From positions 124,001-188,000 of the forward strand of contig DATKHY010000001.1 in assembly GCA_035544215.1 (NCBI GenBank): a stretch of 64,000 nt of DNA. Direction: 5' to 3'. The position numbers and the translations under genes were made by a program. The first letter of the stretch is position 1, and every line of letters starts with the position of its first letter. Below the pieces are notes generated by a model, which saw only the letters and a program-made list of their open reading frames with translations, did no database searches and was not told the DNA's origin. Of the stretch, positions 41,789-52,874 are shown one piece after another. Origin of the DNA: Candidatus Binatia bacterium (GTDB taxonomy: Bacteria > Vulcanimicrobiota > Vulcanimicrobiia > Vulcanimicrobiales > Vulcanimicrobiaceae).

Positions 41789-41804
<16 letters not shown>
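41079..41804 (-). CDS. Exported coiled-coil protein of unknown function
   Basis: 241 residues. The N-terminus ([22 protein letters not shown]) is a signal peptide, followed by a Pro-Ser linker. The central region ([69 protein letters not shown]) is strongly helical with heptad spacing. It ends in a short Ser-Pro tail. TTG 41804 was chosen because AAGGA lies four to five bases upstream, which makes it overlap rpoD by 16 bases; ATG 41774 has no Shine-Dalgarno. It is the last gene after dnaG-rpoD. Confidence 0.65.
41777..41795. other. Perfect hairpin at the rpoD stop codon
   Basis: CGAGTAAC-TTG-GTTACTCG, an 8-bp perfect inverted repeat with a 3-nt loop, containing the rpoD TAA. No T-run follows, so it is not a standard terminator. 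It could modulate the overlapping downstream start or mRNA stability. Confidence 0.45.
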
Positions 41805-42958
<1,154 letters not shown>

Positions 42959-43013
42959 CGTTTTCGTTTTCACCTCCTCTCTACGAAGTTTCTTTGTTTC
43001 CCGTTTTCGACAA

Positions 43014-44801
43014 TTATCGCTTCAGCTTTGCGACGAGCGCTTCGAACTCTCCCCGCAACTCTTGCGAGACTTCCTGGCCGCCCGCGAGCCGATCGTCGAT
43101 CAGGTCGGACAGCTCCCGGTAACGCCGTCGCTCCTCTTCGAGTTGCAAACGCTCGACCACCCGCTCGAGGTGCGCCCGTCGCTCCTCCGAATCGCCGTAC
43201 CGCACCGCGGAGCTGCGATCGCGCCGGCTCAACTCGGCCAGCACGTCAAGGCTGCCCTGATCCTCGGCGAAGAGTCCGAAGACGTCGGCCGTCGTCGGGA
43301 TCGAGCCCGAGGCCCCGACGATCCTGTCGTAGATCCGCCGGTAGACCTCGTTGCGAAAGCGCGCCGGAGATATGCGATGGCCGTATTCTGCGCCGAGCGC
43401 GGGCTCTTCGAGCAAAATGCCCAGGACCTCGCGCTCGAAGGAGAGCGGTTCCACCGACGTCGTAGCATGGCGGCTTTCGGACAGGCCCCGCGCGCGAGGC
43501 GCGAAGTTGGCGCTGTCGGCGAGAAACCGGCTATTCCGAAGGTCGTCCACGTTCACCTGCAGCCGGGCGGCGACGTATACGCGCCAACGGTCCCATTCCT
43601 CACGCGGCGTTAATCCACGAATCAGGGCCTCGGCCCTCGGCGCAATCTTGGCCGGCGAATCGAACCCGGCGCGCAGCCGTTCGACCTCAATGTCGATCTT
43701 GAACTCGATCGCTCGTCTGGCGCCCTCAAGGAGCCGCCGGAACGCGTCCGCGCCTTGGCTGCGGACGAAGCTGTCGGGGTCTTCCCCCGGCGGCAGTAAA
43801 ACGATGCGTACCGCCGATCCGGTGTGCTCGATGGCTTTAGACGCCACGTCGACCGCTTTGGTTGCAGCGGCGCTGCCGGCGGCGTCGCCGTCGAAGCAGA
43901 GGAATACGTAGTCGGCGTACTTGCGCAGTTCGGCCGCTTGCTCCGGCGTGAACGACGTTCCGAGCGCGGCGACCGCGTTCTGAAAGCCGGCCTGGTGCAG
44001 CGCGATGCAGTCGAGGTAGCCCTCGACGACGATAATCGTGCGATCGCCCTGCGCCGCTTTGCGCGCCAGATTGAGCGCGAATAGGTGGCGCCCTTTGGTG
44101 TGGACAGGCGTCGTCGACGTGTTGAGGTATTTCGGCTCGGCGTCGCCGAGCGCGCGCCCGCCGAACGCGATCACCTCTCCGGTCGTCGAGTACGTCGGGA
44201 TCATGAGACGGTCGCGGTAGAAGTCGTAGTAGCCGCGCTGCCCGGGCTTGACCAATCCGGCCTGCGCGGCGACGGCCAGATCGAACCCGTTGCGCTCCAG
44301 CTCCGCCGCAAGGCTCCCCCAGGAGTCGGGCGCGTAACCCAGCCCGAAGCGCTCGATGGTCTCCGCGGAGAAGCCGCGCCGGCTGCAGTACGCGCGTGCC
44401 CCCGCGCCGGCGTCGGCCGCGAGCATCCGCGCGAAGTAGGCGGCGGCGACTCGATTCGCCTCGTAGATCGCCTCGCGCTCGTTGCGCGCCCGGCTTTCGC
44501 GCGGGCTTTCCGGCTGCAGCTCGACGCCCGCCTTCGCCGCGAGCATGCGGACGGCATCGCCGAAACCGGCGCTCTCGAGCTTCTGCACGAACGTGATGAC
44601 GTCGCCGCCGGCACCGCAACCGAAACACTTGAAGAATCCACGATCCGGGTGCACGTGAAACGACGGCGTCTTCTCGGCATGAAACGGACAGAGTCCGACG
44701 AGGTCGTTGCCGCGCTTGCGCAGCGGCACGTACTGTCCGATGAAGCTCGCGATGTCCACGCGATCGCGGATTTCGCGAAGCGTGCCTTGGTCGTATTTCA
44801 C
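43014..44801 (-). CDS. dnaG: DNA primase
   Basis: 595 residues. The CHC2 zinc finger ([31 protein letters not shown], residues about 38-68) comes first. The catalytic TOPRIM domain follows with [17 protein letters not shown] (about 255) and [15 protein letters not shown] (about 300). The C-terminal helicase-binding region (after about 420) is present. It synthesises RNA primers for replication forks. Start ATG 44801 gives [25 protein letters not shown], the standard N-terminus. Divergent from the HD-domain gene with 59 bases between, and followed by rpoD. Confidence 0.97.
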   Translation of the reverse strand: MKYDQGTLREIRDRVDIASFIGQYVPLRKRGNDLVGLCPFHAEKTPSFHVHPDRGFFKCFGCGAGGDVITFVQKLESAGFGDAVRMLAAKAGVELQPESPRESRARNEREAIYEANRVAAAYFARMLAADAGAGARAYCSRRGFSAETIERFGLGYAPDSWGSLAAELERNGFDLAVAAQAGLVKPGQRGYYDFYRDRLMIPTYSTTGEVIAFGGRALGDAEPKYLNTSTTPVHTKGRHLFALNLARKAAQGDRTIIVVEGYLDCIALHQAGFQNAVAALGTSFTPEQAAELRKYADYVFLCFDGDAAGSAAATKAVDVASKAIEHTGSAVRIVLLPPGEDPDSFVRSQGADAFRRLLEGARRAIEFKIDIEVERLRAGFDSPAKIAPRAEALIRGLTPREEWDRWRVYVAARLQVNVDDLRNSRFLADSANFAPRARGLSESRHATTSVEPLSFEREVLGILLEEPALGAEYGHRISPARFRNEVYRRIYDRIVGASGSIPTTADVFGLFAEDQGSLDVLAELSRRDRSSAVRYGDSEERRAHLERVVERLQLEEERRRYRELSDLIDDRLAGGQEVSQELRGEFEALVAKLKR

Positions 44802-44860
44802 CCGCCGCTACTTTCCGCAATCGGCTGGAGTTTGCTTGCTGCGCGCGAAAGCGACGCCTG

Positions 44861-46072
44861 GTGAAACGCATCTTCGACCCGGTGCACCACTTCATCGAGT
44901 TATCCACAGCGGAAGCGGAACTGCTGGACGTTCCGGTGATGCAACGGCTGCGCCGCCTGCGGCAGCTCGGGCTCGCATACCTCGCGTTTCCGTCCGCGGA
45001 ACATTCGCGCTTCAGCCATGCGCTGGGTGCGCTCGCCATCGGCACGCGTGCCCACGACGAGCTGGCGCGCCACGCTCCCGACCTCTTCGCAAACGCGGCG
45101 GACGGGGCGTACCAGCGCCGCCTCGTCCGCGCTTCGCTTCTGCTGCACGACATCGGCCACGGGCCGTTCAGCCATTCGTGCGAGGCGGTGCTCGGGATCC
45201 GGCACGAAGCGCGAACCGCCGAACTGCTCGCGTTGCCCGAGCTCGCGGACCGCGTCGCCGCCCTCGACGTCGACGTGGCCGACGTGCTGGCGCTCATCGT
45301 GGGAGATCGGGCCGGTCGATACCCGACCCTGCGCGAGATCGTCAGCGGACCGAACCTCGACGCCGATCGGATGGACTACCTGCAGCGCGACGCCTACTTT
45401 ACCGGCGTCGCGACCGGGCGCTACGATGCGGAGCAGTTGATTGCGTCGCTGCGTGCCATCGAACGCGACGGTGCCTTCGCGGTCGGCATCGACCGGCGCG
45501 GGATCGTGGCGCTGGAGTCCTTCGTCATGGCGCGCTACATGATGTTCGCGTCGGTCTACTTCCACCACACGACGCGGATGTTCGAGCACGTGCTGCACGA
45601 GGTGCTGCGCGAGCTGTGGCCGGATCCGCGCGCCCTGGACTCGATCGACGAGTTTCTGCACTGGGACGACTTTCGGGTGATGGATTCGCTGGACTACGAG
45701 AAGAGCTCCGCGGCCAACGCTCTGCGCAACCGCGTACGCGTTTACGCGCTCGCTGCGGAGTTCAACGCCGAGCGCGACCTAACGGCCTTCGAGGCGTGCG
45801 AAGCGGCGTTGCGGGCCCGCTTCGGCGAGCGCAACGTCTGGGCGGACTCGCAGTCGCAGCTGCTGCACCGGCTGCCGTTCGGAATCGGTCAGGAGCAGAC
45901 CATTTGGGTCGACCGCCCCGGCGGCGCCGTGGACGCGCGCGAGGCCTCGGACCTGATCGCCAAGCTCAGCGGCAAGGCCTACTGGCGCAAGCTGTTCGTG
46001 CGCGCTGACGCGGCGCGCAACGCGCGCGCAGAGGCGCGCCGCATCTGCGCCGAGGTCATCGCCTCAGCTTAG
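44861..46072 (+). CDS. HD-domain phosphohydrolase (dGTPase/SAMHD1-like)
   Basis: 403 residues, metal-dependent HD superfamily. The N-terminus RIFDPVHHFIELSTAEAELLDVPVMQRLRRLRQLGLAYLAFPSAEHSRFSHALG is the signature of the YdhJ/SAMHD1-related group, with the first metal His in SRFSHALG (about residue 52). The HD pair is LLLHDIGHGPFSHSCE (about 95-108), and NLDADRMDYLQRDAYFTG (about 165) carries the last Asp. It probably hydrolyses a deoxynucleoside triphosphate or a related nucleotide. GTG 44861 is the start. Its end overlaps the convergent ppdK by nine bases. Confidence 0.9.
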   Translation: MKRIFDPVHHFIELSTAEAELLDVPVMQRLRRLRQLGLAYLAFPSAEHSRFSHALGALAIGTRAHDELARHAPDLFANAADGAYQRRLVRASLLLHDIGHGPFSHSCEAVLGIRHEARTAELLALPELADRVAALDVDVADVLALIVGDRAGRYPTLREIVSGPNLDADRMDYLQRDAYFTGVATGRYDAEQLIASLRAIERDGAFAVGIDRRGIVALESFVMARYMMFASVYFHHTTRMFEHVLHEVLRELWPDPRALDSIDEFLHWDDFRVMDSLDYEKSSAANALRNRVRVYALAAEFNAERDLTAFEACEAALRARFGERNVWADSQSQLLHRLPFGIGQEQTIWVDRPGGAVDAREASDLIAKLSGKAYWRKLFVRADAARNARAEARRICAEVIASA

Positions 46073-48727
46073 GCTGCCGATAGCCGCCTGCGCCGCGGCC
46101 AAGCGCGCGATCGGGACGCGATAGGGCGAGCACGAGACGTAATCGAGCCCCAGTCCGTCGCAGAACGCCACGCTACTCGGCTCGCCACCGTGCTCGCCGC
46201 AGATGCCGATCTTCATCCCATGGCGCGCGCCTCGGCCGAGCTCGACGGCCTGGCGCATTAGGGTTCCGACGCCGCGCCGGTCGAGCACCTGGAACGGATC
46301 TTCCTTGAGAATCCGTTTCTCGAGGTAGACGGGAATGAACGAGGCCTCAGCGTCGTCGCGGCTGTAGCCGTACGTCGTCTGCGTGAGGTCGTTCGTGCCG
46401 AACGAGAAGAACTCGGCGCACTCGGCAAGCTCGTCGGCAACGGTGCAGGCGCGCGGAAGCTCGACCATCGTGCCGATGCGGTAGGGCAGCGTCACGCCGT
46501 GCTCAGCGAGCACCGCATCGGCGACGCGCTTGGCCGCGTCGCGCGTCGTTTGCATCTCCTCCTTCGTGCCGACGCCCGGAATCATGACGTCGGGACGCGG
46601 GTCGGCGCGCCGCCTCTTTAGCTCGCACGCCGCCTCGAAGATCGCGCGCACCTGCATCTCGTAGATCTCCGGGAAGACGATGCCGAGGCGGCAGACCCGC
46701 AGCCCCAGCATGGGATTCTGCTCGTGCAGCTGCTGCACGCGGCGAAGGATCGCTTCTTTGGCGCGGTATTCGGGCGAATCCACCCCCTTGGTCAGCCGCA
46801 GCTCCGTCGTCTCGACGAGCAGCTGCTCGAGCGACGGAAGAAACTCGTGCAGCGGCGGGTCGAGCAGACGGATCGTGACGGGCAGCCCGTCCATCGCCTT
46901 CAAGATGCCGATGAAGTCGCCGCGCTGGAACGGCAGCAGCTTGTCGAGCGCCGCCTGACGCGCCGCTGGGTCCGAGGCCATGATCATCGCATGGACGATC
47001 GGCAGCCGCTCGGGCTGCATGAACATGTGCTCGGTTCGGCACAAGCCGATGCCCTGCGCGCCCAAGTCGCGGGCGCGAGCCGCGTCCTCGGGCGTATCGG
47101 CGTTCGCCCACACCTGCATGCGCCGCAGCTCGTCGGCCCACGACAAGAATGTTGCGAGCCGGTCGGGCAGCCGGCTCGGCGGCCGGATCAGTTTCAGCTC
47201 ACCGAGCGCGACGTTACCGGTCGTGCCGTCGATCGTGATCCAGTCGCCCTCTTTCAACTCCTTGCCGTCGAGGCTGGCGTGCTTCGTGCGGCCGTCGATT
47301 TGCAGCGCATCGCATCCGGCCACGCACGGCTTGCCCATTCCGCGCGCGACAACCGCCGCGTGCGACGTTGCGCCGCCCTTTGCGGTGAGGATGCCTTCCG
47401 CGGCGATCATGCCGTGGACGTCGTCGGGAGTGGTCTCGTTGCGCACGAGTATCGTCTTGCGTCCAAGCTCCTTCCACGCGACGGCGTCGTCCGCCGTGAA
47501 TACGACCTGGCCCGCGGCCGCGCCGGGCGACGCGTTGAGCCCCTTGCACACGACGCCGGCTTTCTCGTCCGGATCGATGCGTGCGTGAAAGAGCTGATCG
47601 AGCGCCTGCGCGTTGACCATTCCGACGGCGCGGCGCTTATCGATCAGGCCCTCGGCCACGAGATCGAGCGCGATCTTCACGGCGGCCTCGGCGGTGCGCT
47701 TCGCGTTGCGCGTCTGCAGCATGAAGAGCTTGCCGCGTTCCACAGTAAACTCGAGGTCCTGCACGTCGCGATAGTGGCGCTCCAGGCGCTGCGCGATCTG
47801 CTCGAACTGCGCGTATACCTGCGGCTGCCGGCGCGCGAGGTCCGCGATCTTCTCGGGCGTACGAATGCCTGCGACGACGTCCTCGCCCTGCGCGTTGTTG
47901 AGGTATTCGCCGAACAGCGCGCGCTCGCCGGTGTTGGGATTGCGCGTGAAGGCGACGCCGGTTCCGGAATCCTCGCCCATGTTTCCGAATACCATCTCCA
48001 TCACCGTCACGGCGGTGCCCCAGTCGTCGGGGATGCGGTTGAAGCGCCGGTAGTCCACGGCGCGCTTGGAGTTCCACGAGTCGAACACCGCCACGATGGC
48101 GCAGCGCAGCTGCTCGCGGACGTCCTGCGGAAACGCCTTGTCAGTGTGTTCGAATACGATCGCTTTGAACCGGTCGACGAGTGCTTTCCAAGTGGCGGCG
48201 TCCAGCTCGGCGTCGTTCTTCGCACCGCGCGCCTTACGCGCGTCGTCGATGAGCTCTTCGAACTCATGCTTGGGGATGTCGAGCACGACGTTGGCGAACA
48301 TCATGATGAAGCGGCGATACGCGTCCCAGGCGAAGCGCTCGTTTTGGGTGAGCCTCGCGAGCCCGGCGACGGTCTCGTCGTTGAGGCCGAGGTTCAAGAT
48401 CGTGTCCATCATGCCGGGCATCGAGACGCGCGCGCCGCTGCGCACGGAGACGAGCAGCGGGTTCTCGGCCGAACCGAAACGCTTGCCGGCGCGCTTTTCG
48501 AGCTCGCCCAGCGCCGCGTCCACCTGCTCCTGCAGGCCGTCCGGGAACTTGCCGCCGGCTTCGTAGAAGCGCAGACACGCGTCGGTCGTGATCGTGAAGC
48601 CGGAGGGCACGGGCAGGCCCGCTGCGCTCATCTCCGCGAGGCCCGCGCCCTTGCCCCCAAGCAGATTGCGGATCGACGCGCCTGCCGGCAGCCTTCCTCC
48701 CTCGTCGAAGAAGTAGACGTACTTCAC
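46064..48727 (-). CDS. ppdK: Pyruvate, phosphate dikinase
   Basis: 887 residues, typical PPDK length. It interconverts pyruvate + ATP + Pi with PEP + AMP + PPi. The ATP-grasp part starts KYVYFFDEGGRLPAG, with LLGGKGAGLAEM and SVRSGARVSMPGMMDTILNLGLND. The phosphohistidine domain has GGATSHAAVVARGMGKPCVAGCD (His at about 455). The PEP domain has GLCRTEHMF, EIYEMQVRAIFEA, the Glu-Leu-Pro stretch MVELPRACTV, FFSFGTNDLTQTTYGYSRDDA, and ICGEHGGEPSS with the catalytic Cys. GTG 48727 overlaps the glyS stop (GTGA). It is the last gene of a long reverse-strand run. Confidence 0.97.
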   Translation of the reverse strand: MKYVYFFDEGGRLPAGASIRNLLGGKGAGLAEMSAAGLPVPSGFTITTDACLRFYEAGGKFPDGLQEQVDAALGELEKRAGKRFGSAENPLLVSVRSGARVSMPGMMDTILNLGLNDETVAGLARLTQNERFAWDAYRRFIMMFANVVLDIPKHEFEELIDDARKARGAKNDAELDAATWKALVDRFKAIVFEHTDKAFPQDVREQLRCAIVAVFDSWNSKRAVDYRRFNRIPDDWGTAVTVMEMVFGNMGEDSGTGVAFTRNPNTGERALFGEYLNNAQGEDVVAGIRTPEKIADLARRQPQVYAQFEQIAQRLERHYRDVQDLEFTVERGKLFMLQTRNAKRTAEAAVKIALDLVAEGLIDKRRAVGMVNAQALDQLFHARIDPDEKAGVVCKGLNASPGAAAGQVVFTADDAVAWKELGRKTILVRNETTPDDVHGMIAAEGILTAKGGATSHAAVVARGMGKPCVAGCDALQIDGRTKHASLDGKELKEGDWITIDGTTGNVALGELKLIRPPSRLPDRLATFLSWADELRRMQVWANADTPEDAARARDLGAQGIGLCRTEHMFMQPERLPIVHAMIMASDPAARQAALDKLLPFQRGDFIGILKAMDGLPVTIRLLDPPLHEFLPSLEQLLVETTELRLTKGVDSPEYRAKEAILRRVQQLHEQNPMLGLRVCRLGIVFPEIYEMQVRAIFEAACELKRRRADPRPDVMIPGVGTKEEMQTTRDAAKRVADAVLAEHGVTLPYRIGTMVELPRACTVADELAECAEFFSFGTNDLTQTTYGYSRDDAEASFIPVYLEKRILKEDPFQVLDRRGVGTLMRQAVELGRGARHGMKIGICGEHGGEPSSVAFCDGLGLDYVSCSPYRVPIARLAAAQAAIGSLS

Positions 48728-50064
48728 AGTTTTTCGCCGAGATACGATTGCAGCGCGTCACCCGCGACGCGGTCCTGCTGCATCGAGTCGCGGGCCCGAA
48801 CGGTCACGCTTGCGTCGCCGAGCGTCTCGTAATCGACCGTGACGCAGAACGGCGTGCCGATCTCGTCCTGGCGGCGGTAGAGCTGACCGATGTTGCCTTC
48901 GTCGTACTGCGTTCGAAACGACGTCCGCAGCGCCGCCTCGATGCCGACCGCACGCTCCACCAACTCCGGCTTGTTGCGCGCCAGCGAGAAAACGGCCACC
49001 TGAACGGGCGCGATCTGCGGGTGAAACCGCAGCACCGTGCGCTCCGTCTCCTTGCCGTTTGGGTCGACGCTGCGCTCGCGCTCGTACGCGTCGATGAGGA
49101 ACGTGAGGACCGTGCGATCGACGCCAGCCGAGCTCTCGATCAGCAGCGGTGTATAGTGCGTCTTGCCGGCCTCGTCGAAGAAGCGCAGGTCCTTGCCCGA
49201 GAGCTTCATGTGAGCGTCCAGGTCGTACGTTCCGCGGTGCGCGATCGATTCGAGCTCGCCCCAGCCCCACGGAAAGAGATACTCCACGTCGACGCCGGCC
49301 TTGGCGTAGTGCGGGCGCTCCGCCTCGCTCAGCTCGTAGAAGCGCAATCGTTCCGATTCGATCCCGTAGCTCGCGTACCAGGCCTTCCGGCGCTCCACCC
49401 ATTCGGCGAAAGAGCCCATGTCTTTTCCGTCGTCGGGGACGAAGTACTCCAGCTCGGCCTGCTCGAATTCGCGCAGCCGGAACGTGAAGTTGCCGGGCGT
49501 GATCTCGTTGCGAAACGACTTGCCGATCTGCGCCACGCCGAAGGGCGGCCGTTTGCGGGCGGTCTGATAGATGTTTTTGAAATTGACGAAGATGCCTTGA
49601 GCGGTTTCGGGGCGCAGGTAGGCGACGGACGACGTGTCTTCCATCGGTCCGACCCAGGTGCGCATCATCAAGTTGAAGTTGCGCGGCTCCGTGAAGGAGC
49701 CTTTGCTTCCGCAGTCGGGGCACTGCGATCTGTCGGGGAGCTGATCGTATCGAAAGCGATGCTTGCAGACCTTGCAGTCGATCATCACGTCGTGAAACGC
49801 ATCGACGTGGCCCGACGCCTTCCAGACGAGCGGATGCATTACGATCGCGGAGTCGAAGGCGACGACGTCGCTGCGCAGCTCCACTGTGTCCCGCCACCAC
49901 GCTCGCTTGACGTTGCTCTTCAGGACCGCGCCCAGCGGGCCGTAGTCCCAAAATCCGTTGATGCCGCCGTAGATCTCGCTCGACTGAAAGATGAAGCCGC
50001 GCCGCTTCGCGAGCGCGGTGATCTCTTCCATCGTGACGCGCGCAGGCGTCGCCGCGGTTTCCAT
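48724..50064 (-). CDS. glyS: Glycyl-tRNA synthetase, single-chain alpha2 type
   Basis: 446 residues, class II synthetase of the eukaryote/Gram-positive/Deinococcus type (not the alpha2beta2 form). Motif 1 and the active site are seen in RRGFIFQSSEIYGGINGFWDYGP, motif 2 in GIFVNFKNIYQTARKRPPFGVAQIGKSFRNEITPGNFTFRLREFEQAELEYFV, and motif 3 near VDRTVLTFLIDAYERE. A four-cysteine zinc module (CKVCKHRF ... CPDCGSKG, about residues 85-115) is inserted. The C-terminal anticodon domain (HPQIAPVQVAVFSLARNKPELV) is complete. ATG 50064 has GAGG four to five bases upstream; the frame is open further but lies within the glycosyltransferase gene. Confidence 0.96.
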   Translation of the reverse strand: METAATPARVTMEEITALAKRRGFIFQSSEIYGGINGFWDYGPLGAVLKSNVKRAWWRDTVELRSDVVAFDSAIVMHPLVWKASGHVDAFHDVMIDCKVCKHRFRYDQLPDRSQCPDCGSKGSFTEPRNFNLMMRTWVGPMEDTSSVAYLRPETAQGIFVNFKNIYQTARKRPPFGVAQIGKSFRNEITPGNFTFRLREFEQAELEYFVPDDGKDMGSFAEWVERRKAWYASYGIESERLRFYELSEAERPHYAKAGVDVEYLFPWGWGELESIAHRGTYDLDAHMKLSGKDLRFFDEAGKTHYTPLLIESSAGVDRTVLTFLIDAYERERSVDPNGKETERTVLRFHPQIAPVQVAVFSLARNKPELVERAVGIEAALRTSFRTQYDEGNIGQLYRRQDEIGTPFCVTVDYETLGDASVTVRARDSMQQDRVAGDALQSYLGEKL

Positions 50065-50071
50065 CGAGCCT

Positions 50072-51229
50072 CTAGATTTGTCCGCGCTCGGGGAAACCCC
50101 CGCCGTAGCGGCGGCCACGCCATTCCACGCCGCGCCCGACGTACGTGCAGAAGAGCGACGTGGCAAAGATCGCGAGCGTCACGGCGAGACCGAGATGAAC
50201 GCCCAAACCGGCGCCGGCGCGGAAGCGCGCGAGCCGCATCCCGGCTTCGGCGATCGCGGCGATCGACGCGGCGGCCAACGCCAGGGCGAAGCCGGCGAGC
50301 CAGGCGTGTCGCGCGAACAGCCCTATCGCCGCGACCGGCGTGAGCGACACGCACGCCAGCAACGCGACGCCGGCCGCGGCGCGGACCGGCTGCCCGCGCG
50401 CCCCGATCGCGAAGTTCTTGACGAAGCCGCGCCAGATCTCCGCGAACGATCGATACATGCGCGTGCGCACCAGACCGTTCGCGCCGAGCAGTGCGATGCG
50501 GAACCGCCCGTCGCGCTTGAATCGCCGGGCGAGCTCCAAGTCTTCCGCGATCTCGTCGCGAACCGCGGCGTGCCCGCCGATCGCGTCGTAGGCTCGCCGC
50601 GACACGAGCACGTACTGCCCGTTGAAGATCGCGACGTCGCGCTTATGCGGATCGTTGACGTCGTCCAGCGGCCCGATCCCGAGCAGAATGACGAACAGGA
50701 TCGTCGGCAACAGCGTGCGCTCCGCGATACCGATCGTCTCCTGATCGCACAGCAGGCTCACGGCGTCGCATCCGTTGTCGAGCGCGTAGCGCATAGCCGA
50801 GGACGCTCCCGGCGGTTCGTGCTCGGTGTCGGCGTCGGTAAAGAGGAGCCACTCCCCGCGCGCAGCCCGAGCACCCTGCGTGAGCGCCCAAGGCTTGCCC
50901 ACCCAGCCCGCGGGAAGCGGCAAACCACCGACGACGCGCAGGCGCGAATGCTCCGCCGCGATGCCGTCGAGGATGCTGCGCGTCGCGTCCTGCGAGCAAT
51001 CGTCGACCGCGACGACTTCGAAATCCGGATAGTCCGTCGCGAGCAGCGAACGCACGCAGCGCTGGATGCGGTCTGCCTCGTTGCGCGCGGGAACTATTAT
51101 CGACAGAGCCGGCAGCGTTGGATCGGGCTCGCGCGGTTCGATGCGCGCACGCGAACGCAGCATGACCTTGAGCGAGCGAATCCCGAACGCAGCGTTCGCG
51201 ACGAGCAAAACGATGACGAGCAACGTCAA
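50072..51229 (-). CDS. GT2-family membrane glycosyltransferase
   Basis: 385 residues. One N-terminal helix (LLVIVLLVANAAFGIRSL), then a GT2 domain with LSIIVPARNEADRIQRCVRSLL (about residues 42-63), VVAVDDCSQDATRSIL, WALTQGARAARGEWLLFTDADTEH (DxD at about 130) and DEIAEDLELARRFKRDG (about 220, ED acceptor motif). Three to four helices follow at the C-terminus. The layout matches glycosyltransferases acting on lipids, such as HpnB or carotenoid glucosyltransferases. TTG 51229 overlaps the SDR stop (TTGA), with two SDR genes directly upstream, so a lipid or isoprenoid modification set is possible. Confidence 0.85.
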   Translation of the reverse strand: MTLLVIVLLVANAAFGIRSLKVMLRSRARIEPREPDPTLPALSIIVPARNEADRIQRCVRSLLATDYPDFEVVAVDDCSQDATRSILDGIAAEHSRLRVVGGLPLPAGWVGKPWALTQGARAARGEWLLFTDADTEHEPPGASSAMRYALDNGCDAVSLLCDQETIGIAERTLLPTILFVILLGIGPLDDVNDPHKRDVAIFNGQYVLVSRRAYDAIGGHAAVRDEIAEDLELARRFKRDGRFRIALLGANGLVRTRMYRSFAEIWRGFVKNFAIGARGQPVRAAAGVALLACVSLTPVAAIGLFARHAWLAGFALALAAASIAAIAEAGMRLARFRAGAGLGVHLGLAVTLAIFATSLFCTYVGRGVEWRGRRYGGGFPERGQI

Positions 51230-52065
51230 GGTAGGTGCTGGACGGCGCGGACGATGCGGTCGCGCAGGCGCAGCGGCAGCAGCGCGAGGACGTTCAGGCC
51301 GTGGGCCGAGCCGAGCACGTAGCGCGCCTTCGGGCGCGGCGCGGCGAGTGCGTGCAGGATCGCTAGCGCCACACGCTCGGCCGGCATTCCCCTTCCCTGT
51401 TGCGATTGGACGAAGCGCAGGAGGTTCTCGAGCGCGGGACGGTAGTGCGGGCGTGCGCCGTCGCCCAGCGCGGCGACCACGCGCTCGCGCGACTCGACGC
51501 CCTTGCGCCAGATCGGCGTGTCGACCGAGGGCGCCTCGATGAGTGAGACCGCGATGGCCGCCGGCGCGAGCTCGAACCGCAGACCGTCGGCAATGGCGCG
51601 AAGGGCGAATTTCGATGCGCTGTACGCTGCGTTGTAGGGCATCGCCAAGCGGCCCGCGATCGACCCCACGAAGACGACCCGCCCTCCCGGCGATGGAAGA
51701 CGCGCCAGCGCGGCTTGCACGAGCGCCAACGCACCGAGGACGTTCACGTCGAACAGCTTGCGCAGCGCGGGAATCGGGATGTGCTCGAGCGGACCGCCCC
51801 TCGCGATACCGGCATTGCTGACCACGCCGAACAACTCTACGCCGCTGGACACGACCTCGCGCATCGCGTCCGCGATCGACGCGTCGTCGGTGACTTCGAG
51901 AAAGACCGGTCGGACGTTCGCGTGTTCGGCGCGCAGCCGCGCGGCGTCGGCCTCGTTGCGGACGCCGGCGAACGCGACGTAACCCGAACGCGCGAGGAGC
52001 ACGGCCGTTGCCGCGCCGATTCCCGTCGAGGCGCCGCTGACGACGACGCCTCGCGGAGGGCTCAC
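51226..52065 (-). CDS. SDR-family oxidoreductase
   Basis: 279 residues, classical SDR. VVVSGASTGIGAATAVLLA at the N-terminus binds NAD(P). VVSNAGIARGGPLEHIP, VVFVGSIAGRLAMPYNAAYSASKFALRAIADGLRFEL contain the catalytic Ser, Tyr and Lys (about residues 136-153). The tail YVLGSAHGLNVLALLPLRLRDRIV resembles SDRs acting on hydrophobic substrates (retinol or steroid dehydrogenase-like). GTG 52065 overlaps the stop of the next SDR upstream. Substrate unknown. Confidence 0.88.
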   Translation of the reverse strand: MSPPRGVVVSGASTGIGAATAVLLARSGYVAFAGVRNEADAARLRAEHANVRPVFLEVTDDASIADAMREVVSSGVELFGVVSNAGIARGGPLEHIPIPALRKLFDVNVLGALALVQAALARLPSPGGRVVFVGSIAGRLAMPYNAAYSASKFALRAIADGLRFELAPAAIAVSLIEAPSVDTPIWRKGVESRERVVAALGDGARPHYRPALENLLRFVQSQQGRGMPAERVALAILHALAAPRPKARYVLGSAHGLNVLALLPLRLRDRIVRAVQHLP

Positions 52066-52874
52066 AGCGAGGCTCGTTCGGCCCGTTGCGCTCGTTCGGC
52101 GCGCGCGTCTCGGTTGAGGCGCCGCTGAATTCGTGCGTTGCCGAAGACTCGGTCGACGAGCCCCGGGAAGAGCTTAGCGATCACGATCGGGACGGCGTAG
52201 TAACGCGGCACGATCACGCAGCGCCGCGGGCGAAATACGGCGCGCACCACGGCGCGAGCCACGATATCGGGGCTCGGAAGCCCGTCGCCCATCGCGACGT
52301 TCATCCGGCTGCGAACGAAGCCGGGCTCGATTAGCGTCACGCCGACTTTCGAGCTGCGCGCCTCGCGCCGTACCGTATCGGTGAGCCCGCGCAGGCCAAA
52401 CTTCGACGCCGAGTAGATCCCCATCACGCCCGCTTCGCCCGCGATTGATCCGACGTTAACGATCGCGCCGCGGCCGCGTGCCATCATTACGGGAAGCACC
52501 GCGTGAATCATGCGCGCGGAGCCGAGCAGATTTACCTCGACAACGCGCTGCAGCTCCTCGTCGGTGTCGTCGCACAGGGCCGGACTCGAGCCGAGGCCCG
52601 CGACGTTTGCCAACACGTCGATCGTTCCGAATGTGTCCAGCGTGGTCTTGACGAGGCGATCGATGTCGGCGCGAACGGTGACGTCGGTCGCGACCGCCAG
52701 AGCGCGAAGGCCGAGCAGTTCGACCTCGCCTGCGAGCCGCCCGAGAACGTTGATCTCGCTCGCCGGAGCGGCCAGCACGACGTTCGCGCCCTGCGCCGCG
52801 AGCGCGCGAACTGTCGCAGACCCGATGTCGCCCGACGCGCCGATTACGATCGCAACTTTGCCGGCGAGCTTCAT
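52062..52874 (-). CDS. SDR-family oxidoreductase
   Basis: 270 residues, classical SDR. KVAIVIGASGDIGSATVRALAAQGA is the cofactor site; VLANVAGLGSSPA and IVNVGSIAGEAGVMGIYSASKFGLRGLTDTVRREA hold the catalytic residues. The C-terminus (RRCVIVPRYYAVPIVIAKLFPGLVDRVFGNARIQRRLN) is amphipathic, again typical of lipid-type SDRs. ATG 52874 (MKLAGKVAIV) was chosen over the longer frame because it matches the family start and overlaps the upstream stop (ATGA). It forms a tandem pair with the next SDR, with limited similarity between them. Confidence 0.88.
   Translation of the reverse strand: MKLAGKVAIVIGASGDIGSATVRALAAQGANVVLAAPASEINVLGRLAGEVELLGLRALAVATDVTVRADIDRLVKTTLDTFGTIDVLANVAGLGSSPALCDDTDEELQRVVEVNLLGSARMIHAVLPVMMARGRGAIVNVGSIAGEAGVMGIYSASKFGLRGLTDTVRREARSSKVGVTLIEPGFVRSRMNVAMGDGLPSPDIVARAVVRAVFRPRRCVIVPRYYAVPIVIAKLFPGLVDRVFGNARIQRRLNRDARAERAQRAERASL

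Noticed and set aside
44085-44864. 259-codon plus-strand ORF opposite dnaG
   Set aside because: Shadow of dnaG with no family features.
46724-48832. 702-codon plus-strand ORF opposite ppdK
   Set aside because: Antisense shadow typical of high-GC sequence. The reverse strand encodes a complete PPDK with all motifs.
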